Shown: piece after piece, positions 25,824 through 35,917 of the stretch | Layout of the letters: the number at the start of each line of letters is the position of its first letter | Numbering within the stretch: the stretch's first letter is position 1 | Origin: Halosimplex salinum | GTDB lineage: Archaea > Halobacteriota > Halobacteria > Halobacteriales > Haloarculaceae | Direction: 5' to 3' | Length of the DNA: 64,000 nucleotides | NCBI RefSeq assembly: GCF_003730195.1 | Contig: NZ_QWGG01000004.1 | Span: forward strand, 186,001 to 250,000 | The notes under the pieces: generated by a model | Seen by the model: the letters and a program-made list of their open reading frames with translations, nothing else | Database searches by the model: none | Told to the model about the DNA's origin: nothing | Translations under genes and position numbers: made by a program

Positions 25824-26939
25824 TTACTCGTCGCGCAGGAGCGCGTCGTCGCCGTGGCGCTCCCGGAGGGCCCGCAGATACGCCTGATCCTCCCGAACGC
25901 GGGGGGTTGGCTCGGCGTAGGCGTGCTCGAACCAGTCGTCCACGTCCGGTTCGTACGCCTCCGCGCCCTCGATGAGGTCGGCGACCGTCTCGCGGTTCCG
26001 GTCCTCGATGGTCGCGACCCGTTCGTCGTCCAGCAGGTCGCGGTCGCGGAGGAACGTCTCCATCCGCGCGATGGGGTCCCGTTCCCTCCAGCGCTCGACC
26101 TCCGCGTCGTCGCGGTAGTTCGAGGGGTCGTCGGCGGTGGTGTGGGCGCCGTAACGGTACATCTCCGCCTCGATCAGCGTGGGTCGCGCCTCCCCCTCGC
26201 CGGGGTCGCGTGCCTTCTCGACGGCGGCTCTCGTCACCTGGTAGACGGCGAGGGGGTCCATGCCGTCGACGCGGACGCCCGCGAACCCGTAGGCGTCGGC
26301 CTTCTGCGCGATGGTCGCGCTCGCCGTCTGGCGCTCGCGCGGGACGGAGATGGCGTACTGGTTGTTGTTGCAGAAGAAGAGGGCGGGGGCGTCGAACACG
26401 CCCGCGAAGTTGAGCGCCTCGTGGAAGTCGCCCTCCGACGTGGCGCCGTCGCCGAAGTGACAGCAGACGACGCGGTCGTCGCCCTGCAACCGGGCGGCCC
26501 ACGCCATCCCCGTCGCGTGGGGGAGGTGGCTCGCGATGGAGATGTTCATCGGGAAGACGTTGCGGGAAGCGAGCCACTCGTTGCCGACCTCGTGGCCCTT
26601 CCAGTAGAGCAGGTACTCCGGTTCGATGCCGCGGACGACGACGGCGCCGTGCTCGCGGTACTGGTCGAGTATCCAGTCGTCGTCGCGCAGGGCGTGGGTC
26701 GACCCGACCTGCGCGGCCTCCTGCCCGGCCAGCGGCGGATAGGTGCCCATCCGGCCCTGGCGCTGGAGCGAGACGGCCCGCTCGTCGAGGTGGCGGGCGA
26801 GCGTCATCTCGGCGTACATCGCGACGAGTTCGTCGTCCGGGAGGTCGGGGACCGTCGCGCCCTCGCGGACCTGCCCGTCCGCGTCGAGCACCTGCGCCAG
26901 CCCGTCGTCGTCCCGGGCGATGCGTCCGCGTTCGCTCAC
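25824..26939 (-). CDS. 2-oxoacid (pyruvate) dehydrogenase E1 alpha subunit
   Basis: A 371-aa thiamine-diphosphate-binding subunit. RQGRMGTYPPLAGQEAAQVG is the substrate-channel region, CHFGDGATSEGDFHEALNFA is the TPP/Mg motif (GDG with NN 25-30 residues later in FFCNNNQYAIS), and RYGAHTTADDPSNYR is the regulatory loop. It would decarboxylate pyruvate or a branched 2-oxoacid with an E1 beta subunit. No E1 beta, E2 or E3 gene is within the window, so this is an orphan subunit. The last 25 residues are Arg/Glu-rich. It is divergent from the chemoreceptor-like gene. Confidence 0.9.
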   Translation of the reverse strand: MSERGRIARDDDGLAQVLDADGQVREGATVPDLPDDELVAMYAEMTLARHLDERAVSLQRQGRMGTYPPLAGQEAAQVGSTHALRDDDWILDQYREHGAVVVRGIEPEYLLYWKGHEVGNEWLASRNVFPMNISIASHLPHATGMAWAARLQGDDRVVCCHFGDGATSEGDFHEALNFAGVFDAPALFFCNNNQYAISVPRERQTASATIAQKADAYGFAGVRVDGMDPLAVYQVTRAAVEKARDPGEGEARPTLIEAEMYRYGAHTTADDPSNYRDDAEVERWRERDPIARMETFLRDRDLLDDERVATIEDRNRETVADLIEGAEAYEPDVDDWFEHAYAEPTPRVREDQAYLRALRERHGDDALLRDE

Positions 26940-27021
26940 TGTGGGAGCGAACGCACACGGCAGGCATAATCGTTTCTCCCGTCGGGAACCGCGCCGGCGC
27001 CGGTCGAAGGGTTAATATATT

Positions 27022-27038
27022 ATGATTAAACATGATTA
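27022..27038. promoter_or_regulatory. ATGATTA direct repeats in a divergent promoter
   Basis: ATGATTA occurs at 27022-27028 and 27032-27038, one helical turn apart, directly after the AT palindrome TAATATATTA (27013-27022). This is the most AT-rich tract in the 238-bp gap between the E1 alpha gene (minus) and the receptor-like gene (plus). It is a good candidate for promoter boxes plus a regulator site. Confidence 0.5.
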
Positions 27039-27164
27039 TCACGCCTTTTATGACATCATCGAATCGACACTGCCGGATGGGTGAGCGGGAGTCGCTGGGA
27101 ACGGGTACGGACGGGCGCGGGCCGGGACTGACAGCCGGGGTCCTTCGATTTTCGACAGTTGAAC

Positions 27165-27172
27165 GGGGTGAT
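27165..27172 (+). promoter_or_regulatory. Shine-Dalgarno site of the receptor-like gene
   Basis: GGGGTGAT lies 5 nt before the ATG at 27178 and complements the 16S rRNA 3' end. Most haloarchaeal genes here are leaderless; this one appears to have a leader of over 100 nt if transcription starts at the AT-rich tract at 27010-27040. Confidence 0.55.
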
Positions 27173-27177
27173 ATCCG

Positions 27178-29073
27178 ATGAGCGGCGGCGGTGCGGGCGG
27201 GGCAGTGCTCGGGGTGGTGCGCACCGTCGTTCCCGATGCCATCAGGAAGCGGTTCGCGCTGAAGTTCCTGATCGTCCTGTTGCTGATGGGACTGGCGATC
27301 GGGGCCGTCGGCGTCCTGGCGACCGGCCAGATCACGACGGAGACGCAGGACCGCATCGAGAACGAGTACAGCAGTCTCGCGGACCAGGAGGCCACGATCA
27401 TCACGCAGTGGGTCGACCGCAACCGCCAGTCGGCGCGGCTGGCCTCGAACAACGACGTGTGGGCCTCGGAGGACACGTCGTCGGTCGAGCGCGCCGCGGT
27501 AGAGCTCCAGAGCGACACCACGGACATCGACGAGGTCCACGTCGTGTCGGCCGACGGGAGCGAGGTCTCCGTCGTCGCGAGCACCGAACTCGACGCCAGC
27601 GACTCGATAGCGGGGACCAGCCGCGAGTACGTCGCGGACCTGGAGTTCGCCAGCATCGGGCAGGTCAAGACCTCGACCGTCTACGAGGCCGGCGGCGACA
27701 CCGTCGTCGGCTTCGTGAGTCCGGTCGGGAACGGCGACCGCTACCTCGTTCTGGAGTCCGCCGTCGACGAACTGGCGGGCGAGTTCCAGGGCTCCCGACG
27801 CGCCGAGAGCGGGTTCACGCAGGTCGTCGACGGCGACGGCACGATCCTGATCGACGAGCGGATGGGCGACGACGACAGCGCGGAGCTGTTCTCGACCTAC
27901 GGCGACGAGGCCGCCCGGCAGCCGATCAGAGACGCCAACGCGATCCGCGACCAGCGGAACCCCAACGGCGTCAGCCCCGCGATGCCCGCCCAGTCGAACG
28001 TCATCGACGAAGAGTACGCTGTCGGGTACGCGCCGATCTTCGTCACGAGCGGGCCCGAGGAGTGGGTCGTGCTCGTGCACGCCCCGACCAGCGAAGTGTT
28101 CGGGTTCGTCCAGACCATCTCCGACTTCGGGCTCGTCGCGACCGGGGCCGCGGTGTTGCTGATGGGCCTCATCGGCGTCGTGCTCGGGTACAACACGTCG
28201 AGTTCGATCGACCGGCTCACGAGGAAGGCCGAAGCGATGGAGGCGGGCGACCTCGACGTGGAGATCGAGACCGGCCGGATCGACAACGTCGGCCGGCTGT
28301 ACGGGGCGTTCGGCTCGATGCGCGACTCGCTCAAAGCGCAGATACAGGAGGCCGAGCAGGCCCGCAAAGAGGCGGAAGTCTCCCGGTCCGAGGCCATGGC
28401 GATGAGCAGCTACCTCCAGGAGCGCGCCGAGGAGTACTCCGAGATCATGCAGGCCGCCGCCCGGGGCGACCTCACCCGCCGCATGGAGCCCGAAGACGAG
28501 AACGAGGCGATGGACCAGATCGCCACCGACTTCAACGAGATGATCGCCGAACTCGAGATGACGACCGGCCAGCTCAAGACCTTCGCCAGGGAGGTCGAGG
28601 AGAGCGGTCGGTCGGTCCAGCAGAGCGCCGAGACGGTCCGCGACGCCAGCGAACAGGTCGCCGAGTCGATCCAGAAGATATCCGACGACGCCTACAACCA
28701 GAAAGAGCGTCTCCAGGACGTCTCGGAGGACATGGACTCCGTCGCCGAGCGTCTGGAAACGTTCGAGGCCGAGGCGGACCAGGTGGACTTCGGCGACTCG
28801 CTGCGACAGGTCCGGGAGATCGCTGCGGCGCTGAACACCGCGGTCGACCTCGGCGAGGAGACGATGGCGGAGAGCGAGAACGTCGCCGGCGCCGCCGAAG
28901 AGCAGGCGGCCGAGCTCAACGAGGTCTCCTCGCGCGCCGAGGAACTCGTCCGGTACGCCCAGTACCTGGGCGACGGGCTGGGTAACTTCGAGACCGAGGA
29001 GGAACACGAGTTCGTCTTCCAGACCGGCGCCGGCGGACCCGGCGGCGACGGCCCGGAACCCACCGACGACTGA
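27178..29073 (+). CDS. Chemoreceptor-like protein lacking the signalling tip
   Basis: A 631-aa protein. TM1 is about residues 27-50, an extracellular sensor domain lies at about 50-315, and TM2 at about 316-340. Two HAMP-like segments follow (AMEAGDLDVEIETGRIDNVG and ARGDLTRRMEPEDENEAM), then a coiled coil. The layout mirrors HtrII, but the conserved CheA/CheW-binding hairpin (EQTNxLALNAxIEAA) is absent; in its place is a short turn around QVDFGDSLRQVREIAAALNT. The coiled coil returns as AGAAEEQAAELNEVSSRAEEL, the usual descending helix. It may be a sensor that acts through another partner or modulates receptor arrays. Confidence 0.83.
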   Translation: MSGGGAGGAVLGVVRTVVPDAIRKRFALKFLIVLLLMGLAIGAVGVLATGQITTETQDRIENEYSSLADQEATIITQWVDRNRQSARLASNNDVWASEDTSSVERAAVELQSDTTDIDEVHVVSADGSEVSVVASTELDASDSIAGTSREYVADLEFASIGQVKTSTVYEAGGDTVVGFVSPVGNGDRYLVLESAVDELAGEFQGSRRAESGFTQVVDGDGTILIDERMGDDDSAELFSTYGDEAARQPIRDANAIRDQRNPNGVSPAMPAQSNVIDEEYAVGYAPIFVTSGPEEWVVLVHAPTSEVFGFVQTISDFGLVATGAAVLLMGLIGVVLGYNTSSSIDRLTRKAEAMEAGDLDVEIETGRIDNVGRLYGAFGSMRDSLKAQIQEAEQARKEAEVSRSEAMAMSSYLQERAEEYSEIMQAAARGDLTRRMEPEDENEAMDQIATDFNEMIAELEMTTGQLKTFAREVEESGRSVQQSAETVRDASEQVAESIQKISDDAYNQKERLQDVSEDMDSVAERLETFEAEADQVDFGDSLRQVREIAAALNTAVDLGEETMAESENVAGAAEEQAAELNEVSSRAEELVRYAQYLGDGLGNFETEEEHEFVFQTGAGGPGGDGPEPTDD

Positions 29074-29176
29074 CGGTCCGGCCCGCCCCGGATCTGCCGG
29101 TCCGAGCCGTCCGCGCAGCCCTCACGGAGCGGTCACGGCGGACGTGGGGCGGTGACCACTCGTGACTCCGATTAGA

Positions 29177-29182
29177 TTTAAA
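29177..29182 (+). promoter_or_regulatory. TATA box of the biotin carboxylase gene
   Basis: TTTAAA lies 24 nt before the ATG at 29207, the spacing for a leaderless transcript. It follows GATTAGA, a plausible BRE. Confidence 0.7.
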
Positions 29183-29206
29183 GGGTGACGGTCGGTACAG
29201 GACTGT

Positions 29207-31054
<1,848 letters not shown>

Positions 31055-31155
31055 CCTCGATACAGCTGTTCGTCGTCGATTGACCCCGATAGAGCGGCGA
31101 ATACGCCGACGCGCTCCCGCCGCACAGTCGGTGACGGGGACCGTACGGCCGCCGA

Positions 31156-31647
31156 TCAGCAATGCGGGTCGAGGTCGAGGGTCCCCGCTCTGATCGCTTC
31201 GACGAACTCCCAGGGGTAGTAGTGGGTCCACCCGTCGACGTGCGAGCGGTCGATATCGTCGACGACGACGTACTCCGTCGTGTTCTCGCGGAGGTCTGCG
31301 AGCAGTCGGAGGCGCTCCTCGCGCGTGGGCAGCATCCCCGAGTCGACGTACGGGGCGGCCGCCGCGAACATCGAGCGCAGTCCCGGGTATCCGTGGAGGC
31401 GCCACTCGACGAGCATCATCCCCGCGAGGAGGCGCGAGCGGACCCGACTGTCGCCGAGTTCGGCGAGCAGTTCCGGGACGCCGGGGACGCCCGCTTCGTA
31501 GCGCAGTCGCTGGTTGCCGATCGCCCACACTTCGACCGCGTCCTGGTCGTCGAAGGCGCGGAGCCACGCCAGCGGGACCGCCTCGCGGTCGGCCGGCGGG
31601 TTGACGTCGACGGTGTCGTCGCGGTCGAACGCGAGGATCGTCGTCAT
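31156..31647 (-). CDS. HAD-like protein
   Basis: A 163-aa protein beginning TILAFDRDDTVDVNPP, a HAD motif I (DxDDT type). TEYVVVDDIDRSHVDG near the C-terminus could be motif IV. The middle (PGVPELLAELGDSRVRSRLL, MLVEWRLHGYPGLRSMF) is helical, like a small cap. It resembles small haloarchaeal HAD-like proteins of unknown substrate. ATG 31647 places motif I at residues 7-12, normal for the fold. It faces the carboxylase gene, with stops 101 bp apart. Confidence 0.72.
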   Translation of the reverse strand: MTTILAFDRDDTVDVNPPADREAVPLAWLRAFDDQDAVEVWAIGNQRLRYEAGVPGVPELLAELGDSRVRSRLLAGMMLVEWRLHGYPGLRSMFAAAAPYVDSGMLPTREERLRLLADLRENTTEYVVVDDIDRSHVDGWTHYYPWEFVEAIRAGTLDLDPHC

Positions 31648-31805
31648 CGATCGGATCGAACGCGGCGAACCGGTTAGTAACCCGACCGTGAACCCGAGTA
31701 ACGACTTCATTCGTCGACCGAAACTCCGGCGGCGTCCAGTCAACAAAACTACACGAAGAAGCGGACAGGGGCCGACCGGGTCCGCGGAGGGATCGCGTCG
31801 CGGGC

Positions 31806-32309
31806 TCACTCGTCGTCTGGCTCGGGTGACCGGCGCTCGCGGCGGTCGTCGGAACTCCGAATCGCGACCCCGTCGGTGTCGTTGTCGATGTAGAACACCG
31901 CGAACGGAGACCCGCTCGCCCGTCGTTCTCGGCCGACGCCGTCGACGGGACGGGACGGTGGTTCCGGCGCTCGGGAGTCCGGGTCCGCCGACTCGCAGTC
32001 GCAGGGACAGTCGTCCGGCGGCCGTGGCGGGTTCCGAGAACACTCGACGCGCCGTGCGAGCCACGAGGCGCCGCGGACGGCCACTCGCGAGGCCGCCGCG
32101 ACGACGAGTCCGGTCACGGCCGCGGCCACGAGCCACTCGCGGCCGCGATAGAGCGCCCACAGAGCGACGACGAGGAGCATCTGTCGGAACCGGCCGGGCC
32201 CCGAAACCGCACGCAGTAACGCGCAGATCAGCGCGTCCGGGCCCAGCGCGAGACTTCGAACCCCACCGCGGTTCGGATCCGTGTCGCATCCGTTGGTTCG
32301 TACAGTCAT
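31806..32309 (-). CDS. Hypothetical membrane protein with Cys cluster
   Basis: A 167-aa protein with two adjacent hydrophobic segments at about residues 42-75, then VECSRNPPRPPDDCPCDCES, a cluster of four cysteines, and a charged tail (FAVFYIDNDTDGVAIRSSDD). I do not recognise it. Codon use is like the neighbours. The next gene on the same strand is 158 bp downstream. The AT-rich GTTCTTAATACTTTGCAT on this strand near 32390-32410 may be its promoter, which would imply a leader of some 70 nt. Confidence 0.5.
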   Translation of the reverse strand: MTVRTNGCDTDPNRGGVRSLALGPDALICALLRAVSGPGRFRQMLLVVALWALYRGREWLVAAAVTGLVVAAASRVAVRGASWLARRVECSRNPPRPPDDCPCDCESADPDSRAPEPPSRPVDGVGRERRASGSPFAVFYIDNDTDGVAIRSSDDRRERRSPEPDDE

Positions 32310-32765
32310 CGTTTGTGGAGGGACGTCGGTCGCGGCTCGCCCGTCGGATCGGGCGAGTGCGCTGCCCCTCTAGAACTGGTAACGTCCCACAAATGCAAAG
32401 TATTAAGAACTGAACGTCGTTCACGCCGTGATTATCGGTCGCTCTGGGATCCGATACCGACGGACGGAGCGCCGTTCGTCCGCCGGAGAAGCGCCGCGGC
32501 GTGTGAACGGTGCTCTGTCCGCCGTCGAACGACGATTCGGACCGAACTGCTCGTTCGGCTCTCCTTACGGCCCGGCATCGAGAACTCCGAACCCGCCCGC
32601 GCTCCGTGAAATCGACTCCTTACCGGGCGCACCATCGAGACGTGACGTATAGATCACAGATAACAATACACATGTCATCCGAACTATCACTCGGAGACAA
32701 CGCCGGCGGGCGGTCGGTCGCGCCGCCACGGGTGGGGCGAGCGGTCGTCCGGCGGGAGAATTGCA
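32310..32765. other. Intergenic region without a supported gene
   Basis: A 456-bp divergent gap. It has one AT-rich tract (TATTAAGAACTGAACG near 32400) and a second A/T-richer tract at 32640-32700 (ATAGATCACAGATAACAATA), each able to hold a promoter for one side. Several open frames cross it but none shows haloarchaeal amino acid composition or a family motif. I see no repeat or RNA gene. Confidence 0.5.
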
Positions 32766-33755
32766 ATGTACGTGGGCATAGACCACTCGACGACGGGTAT
32801 CAAGGTCGCGGGCGTCGGCGACGACGGCGAACTGACGACCGCGTTTCGGATAGACCGTCGAAACGTCGATACGGCGGAGTCCGTGCTGGAAAAATTGGAC
32901 GAGCGCATCGGCCTCTCGGAGGTCTCGCTCGCGACGATCACGTACGCGTTCGGGGACGCGATCGCGACGGTCGAGGGGATCGAGCAGGTCCCGAACAGAG
33001 GCGTCACCGACCTCGTGGGGCTGGACTACGGCACCGGCGCCGGGGCGACCGTCTTCGACCGGCTCCGCGACTCCGACGTCCCGGCGGTGGTCCTCCCCGG
33101 CGTCCACCGCGGGCTCGACACGCTCCACGAGTTCTTCAGGCACTACTCGACGCTGGCCGGGGCGGACAAGGTCGCTTCCATCCGGTACGCGCTGGAACGG
33201 TTCGCCAGCGAGTTCGGGCACTCGGGCACCTTCATCTGGGTGTGTGCGAGCTCCTCGTGCATGGCGGGGCTCGTCTGTGACGGGCGGCTGAAGGGCTTCT
33301 TCCACTGGGTCGGCCCGGTGCACGGCTGGCCCGACCCGGAGGCGATCCGCCGCGGCGTCGAGTCGGACTTCGAGAACGTGTTCATGCAGTGCGGACTCGT
33401 CCCGCGACGGGGCGACGACCTCACCGAGGTCCACGACATCTCCGACCCGGACCTCCTCGAGAGCGTGTACTGGTCGGCGATACAGAACGTCTACGCGCTG
33501 TACCCGTTCGCCCGCGAACTGGGCGCCGACGGCCTCGACGCCGTCGTCCTGAGCGGTCGACTGATGCGGCGCGAACAGCCGTTCCCCCTCGGTCGACGGG
33601 TGTACGAGAGCTGTCTCGACCTCGCCCCGGTCCGGTTCGCGGAACCGTACACCTCGGCGCAGGGGGCGGCACTGGTCGCGAAGGACGTGGCGACGGGAGC
33701 CGACCACGTCCTCGGGATCCCGGTCGGGGACGTTCCGGTCGACGGCGGACAGTAG
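32766..33755 (+). CDS. ASKHA-fold protein, resembles methanogenesis marker 12/UPF0285
   Basis: A 329-aa protein starting YVGIDHSTTGIKVAGVGDDG, the phosphate-1 loop of ASKHA-fold kinases/ATPases (DxxTTGIK type). GLDYGTGAGATVFDRL in the middle, IWVCASSSCMAGLVCDG with four nearby cysteines/serines, AVVLSGRLMRREQ (adenosine motif region) and EPYTSAQGAALVA at the end complete the fold. The opening segment and length recall UPF0285/methanogenesis-marker-12 proteins of unknown function. That assignment is from memory and uncertain. The neighbouring convergent gene is a regulator of a type also named from methanogens. Confidence 0.6.
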   Translation: MYVGIDHSTTGIKVAGVGDDGELTTAFRIDRRNVDTAESVLEKLDERIGLSEVSLATITYAFGDAIATVEGIEQVPNRGVTDLVGLDYGTGAGATVFDRLRDSDVPAVVLPGVHRGLDTLHEFFRHYSTLAGADKVASIRYALERFASEFGHSGTFIWVCASSSCMAGLVCDGRLKGFFHWVGPVHGWPDPEAIRRGVESDFENVFMQCGLVPRRGDDLTEVHDISDPDLLESVYWSAIQNVYALYPFARELGADGLDAVVLSGRLMRREQPFPLGRRVYESCLDLAPVRFAEPYTSAQGAALVAKDVATGADHVLGIPVGDVPVDGGQ

Positions 33756-33767
33756 CCACGCGGGCGG

Positions 33768-34532
33768 TCAGATCTCGGACGTGCCCGCCGCCGAGACGAG
33801 GTCGTCGAAACACGCCTCGGCCCAGGCCAGCGCGTCGTCCGTGTCGTTGACGATGACGCCCCGGAGGGCTCCCCCCTCGTCTCCCACGGGGACGGCGACG
33901 ACGTCGTCGCCGACGAGGAGTCCGAACAGTTCCGTCCTCGTCGTCTCGTACACCGTCGTGTGGTCCGCGTCCGTCAGGTCCGCGAACCGGTCCGGGTAGT
34001 TGCGCTCCAGCGTCTCGACGACGTCGCTCGTGAACACGAGCGTCGCGGGCATCTCCGCCTCGACGACGAGCGCGTAGAAGGCGTCGACGTACGAGGGAAG
34101 GACGGTGCTCGAGTACCCCCGTATCTCCGTCGCGTCGGCGGCGGCGTCGACGACGTCCAGGAACGGCTCCTGGGGAGCGTGCTCTTTCGCCCGATGGGCG
34201 GTCGCTCCCTCCAGCAGTTGCATGTCGACCGGCGAATCCCGGGGGAGGACCGACAGCACGTCCCGCAGTTCGGTGAGCGTCGCGAGCGTCGCCCGGGTCC
34301 GCGTGAACTCCCGACACAGTAGTTCGCCGAAGTTCGTCAGTTCGTGTGTCGTCCCGTACGACCGCAGGACGCCCAGCTCCTCCAGCTCCCGGAACGAGCG
34401 GTCGACGGTCGGTCGCGAACACTCCACCTCTCGCTCGATGGCGCCCTTGTCGAGCGTCCCCGCACAGACCAGACCGAGCAGATCGGCCCGCCGGTTATAG
34501 ATATCGAGAACGTCAGAGACCGTTTCACCCAT
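33768..34532 (-). CDS. HTH transcriptional regulator, FilR1-like C-terminal domain
   Basis: A 254-aa protein. Residues 5-80 form a winged helix-turn-helix (LVCAGTLDKGAIEREVECSR, then TVDRSFRELEELGVLRSYG). About 100-250 is an alpha/beta sensor domain with IRGYSSTVLPSYVDAFYALV and RTELFGLLVGDDVVAVPVGD, in the style of the FilR1/DUF1724 regulators first noted in methanogens and common in haloarchaea. It probably binds DNA as a dimer and responds to an unknown ligand. It converges with the ASKHA gene (12-bp gap). A perfect 16-bp palindrome lies about 95 bp upstream of its start. Confidence 0.78.
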   Translation of the reverse strand: MGETVSDVLDIYNRRADLLGLVCAGTLDKGAIEREVECSRPTVDRSFRELEELGVLRSYGTTHELTNFGELLCREFTRTRATLATLTELRDVLSVLPRDSPVDMQLLEGATAHRAKEHAPQEPFLDVVDAAADATEIRGYSSTVLPSYVDAFYALVVEAEMPATLVFTSDVVETLERNYPDRFADLTDADHTTVYETTRTELFGLLVGDDVVAVPVGDEGGALRGVIVNDTDDALAWAEACFDDLVSAAGTSEI

Positions 34533-34626
34533 CAGTACTAGCTAGTTTTATCGTCAGCAAGTAAAAACTACCGACCCATATTAATAAATTAATTACACTA
34601 CGGAGACCGGTCCGGGTCGCGTCCGC

Positions 34627-34659
34627 TCGCGGGTCCCGACCCGGGGTCGGGACCCGCGA
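34627..34659. promoter_or_regulatory. Perfect 16-bp palindrome in a divergent promoter
   Basis: TCGCGGGTCCCGACCC and its exact reverse complement GGGTCGGGACCCGCGA are separated by a single G. It lies in the 309-bp gap between the HTH regulator (start 34532, minus) and the oxidoreductase gene (start 34842, plus). This is either a strong operator, perhaps for the adjacent regulator, or a very stable hairpin. The AT-rich stretch ATATTAATAAATTAATTA at 34578-34595 beside it is probably promoter DNA. Confidence 0.6.
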
Positions 34660-34841
34660 GAATGGCCGTGCGATCCCCGTTCCGGCGCTATCGATACTGA
34701 ATTCGCCCGGTCCGAGCGGTCGCGGAGGGATGTAGCGGGTGAGCGAACGGGCCCGGAGCGGCCGCTGGGAGTCGCTGCACGGAGCGAATCGTCTCGGGCG
34801 GGCGTGCCAACACTCATGGCACATCGGTCAGACACCTCGGT

Positions 34842-35840
34842 ATGACCGAAACTCATCGGACCGTCCAGATCGGCTGTGGCAGTCGCGGCCAGACCCACGC
34901 CCGCGCGCTCCACGACAGCGACCGCTTCGACGTCGTGGCCGTCTGCGACCTCGACGAGCGCGCCGCACGGGAGACCGCCGACGCCTTCGACGTCCCGTCG
35001 GTGTACACGGACCTCGACGACGCGCTCGACACCGAGGAGCCGACCCACGTCACGCTCGTTACCCCTGCGACGATCCGACGCGAGGTGATCGCCGACGTAC
35101 TCGCCCACGACCCCGATTCGCTCCTCTTCGAGAAGCCCGTGGCGACGACCCACGAGGAGGTCGCGGCCGTCGCGGACCTCGTCGCCGAGACGGACGCCCG
35201 CGTCACGGTGTGTCACCAGCACGTCTACGGCGAGGAGATCCGGACGCTCGGCGAGTGGATCGACGCGGGGAGACTCGGCGACGTGGAGCGGTTGACCGGC
35301 TCTACGAAGGGCGGCCTCTACGAGCACGGGACGCACTTCCTCCACAAGCTGAACTGGCTGCTCGGCGCCGAGCCGGAGTCGGTCAGGGCCCACGCCGAGT
35401 GGGGCGACCACCCCTTCGACGACTGGCACGCCGAGGTCGAACCGACCGACGCGCTGGTAGAACTCGCGTACCCCGACGACGTGCGGGCGACGCTGCATCT
35501 CGGCCCGGACGCGCCGGGCGTGCCCGCCCAGGCCGACACCTTCTGGCTGGAGTACCGCCTCGACGTCGTCGGTACCGACGGTCACGGCCAGTTCGTCCTC
35601 GGGAGTCACGCCAGCGCCCGCTTCGGCGATGACGGTCACGACCGGGTCGACGTCGACGGGTTCGACCCCGACGGGAAATCGACGGGTCGACTGTACGAGA
35701 TCCTCGCGGAGTGTCTGTCTGGCGAGCGCGACGACCATCCCTCGGACTTCTCGAGCGCGCTCGCCGTCCACCGGGTCGTCGAGGCGGCGCTCCGGTCGGC
35801 CGACGAAGACAGGGCGGTCGCGGTCGACGAGATCGAGTGA
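34842..35840 (+). CDS. Gfo/Idh/MocA family oxidoreductase
   Basis: A 332-aa NAD(P)-dependent oxidoreductase. The Rossmann start is VQIGCGSRGQTHARAL (GxGxxG-type). LLFEKPVATTHEEV is the EKP motif, and VCHQHVYGEEIRTLGEWI with YEHGTHFLHKLNWLL gives the family's conserved Asp/His region. Substrates in this family are sugars, inositols or biliverdin; nothing here selects one. ATG 34842 is the first start compatible with the Rossmann fold. A Tat-exported beta-propeller gene follows after 77 bp on the same strand. Confidence 0.88.
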   Translation: MTETHRTVQIGCGSRGQTHARALHDSDRFDVVAVCDLDERAARETADAFDVPSVYTDLDDALDTEEPTHVTLVTPATIRREVIADVLAHDPDSLLFEKPVATTHEEVAAVADLVAETDARVTVCHQHVYGEEIRTLGEWIDAGRLGDVERLTGSTKGGLYEHGTHFLHKLNWLLGAEPESVRAHAEWGDHPFDDWHAEVEPTDALVELAYPDDVRATLHLGPDAPGVPAQADTFWLEYRLDVVGTDGHGQFVLGSHASARFGDDGHDRVDVDGFDPDGKSTGRLYEILAECLSGERDDHPSDFSSALAVHRVVEAALRSADEDRAVAVDEIE

Positions 35841-35917
35841 GCGGCCGGCGGCCGCCCGACCACCGACGGCACCTCGTCCGTCTACCTTTATGACGACTGA
35901 CCGAGACGACTCGGTAG

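Noticed and set aside
32510-33280. A longer frame overlapping the start of the ASKHA gene
   Set aside because: It reads out of frame with the clear ASKHA phosphate loop and is Arg/Gly-rich with no family features.
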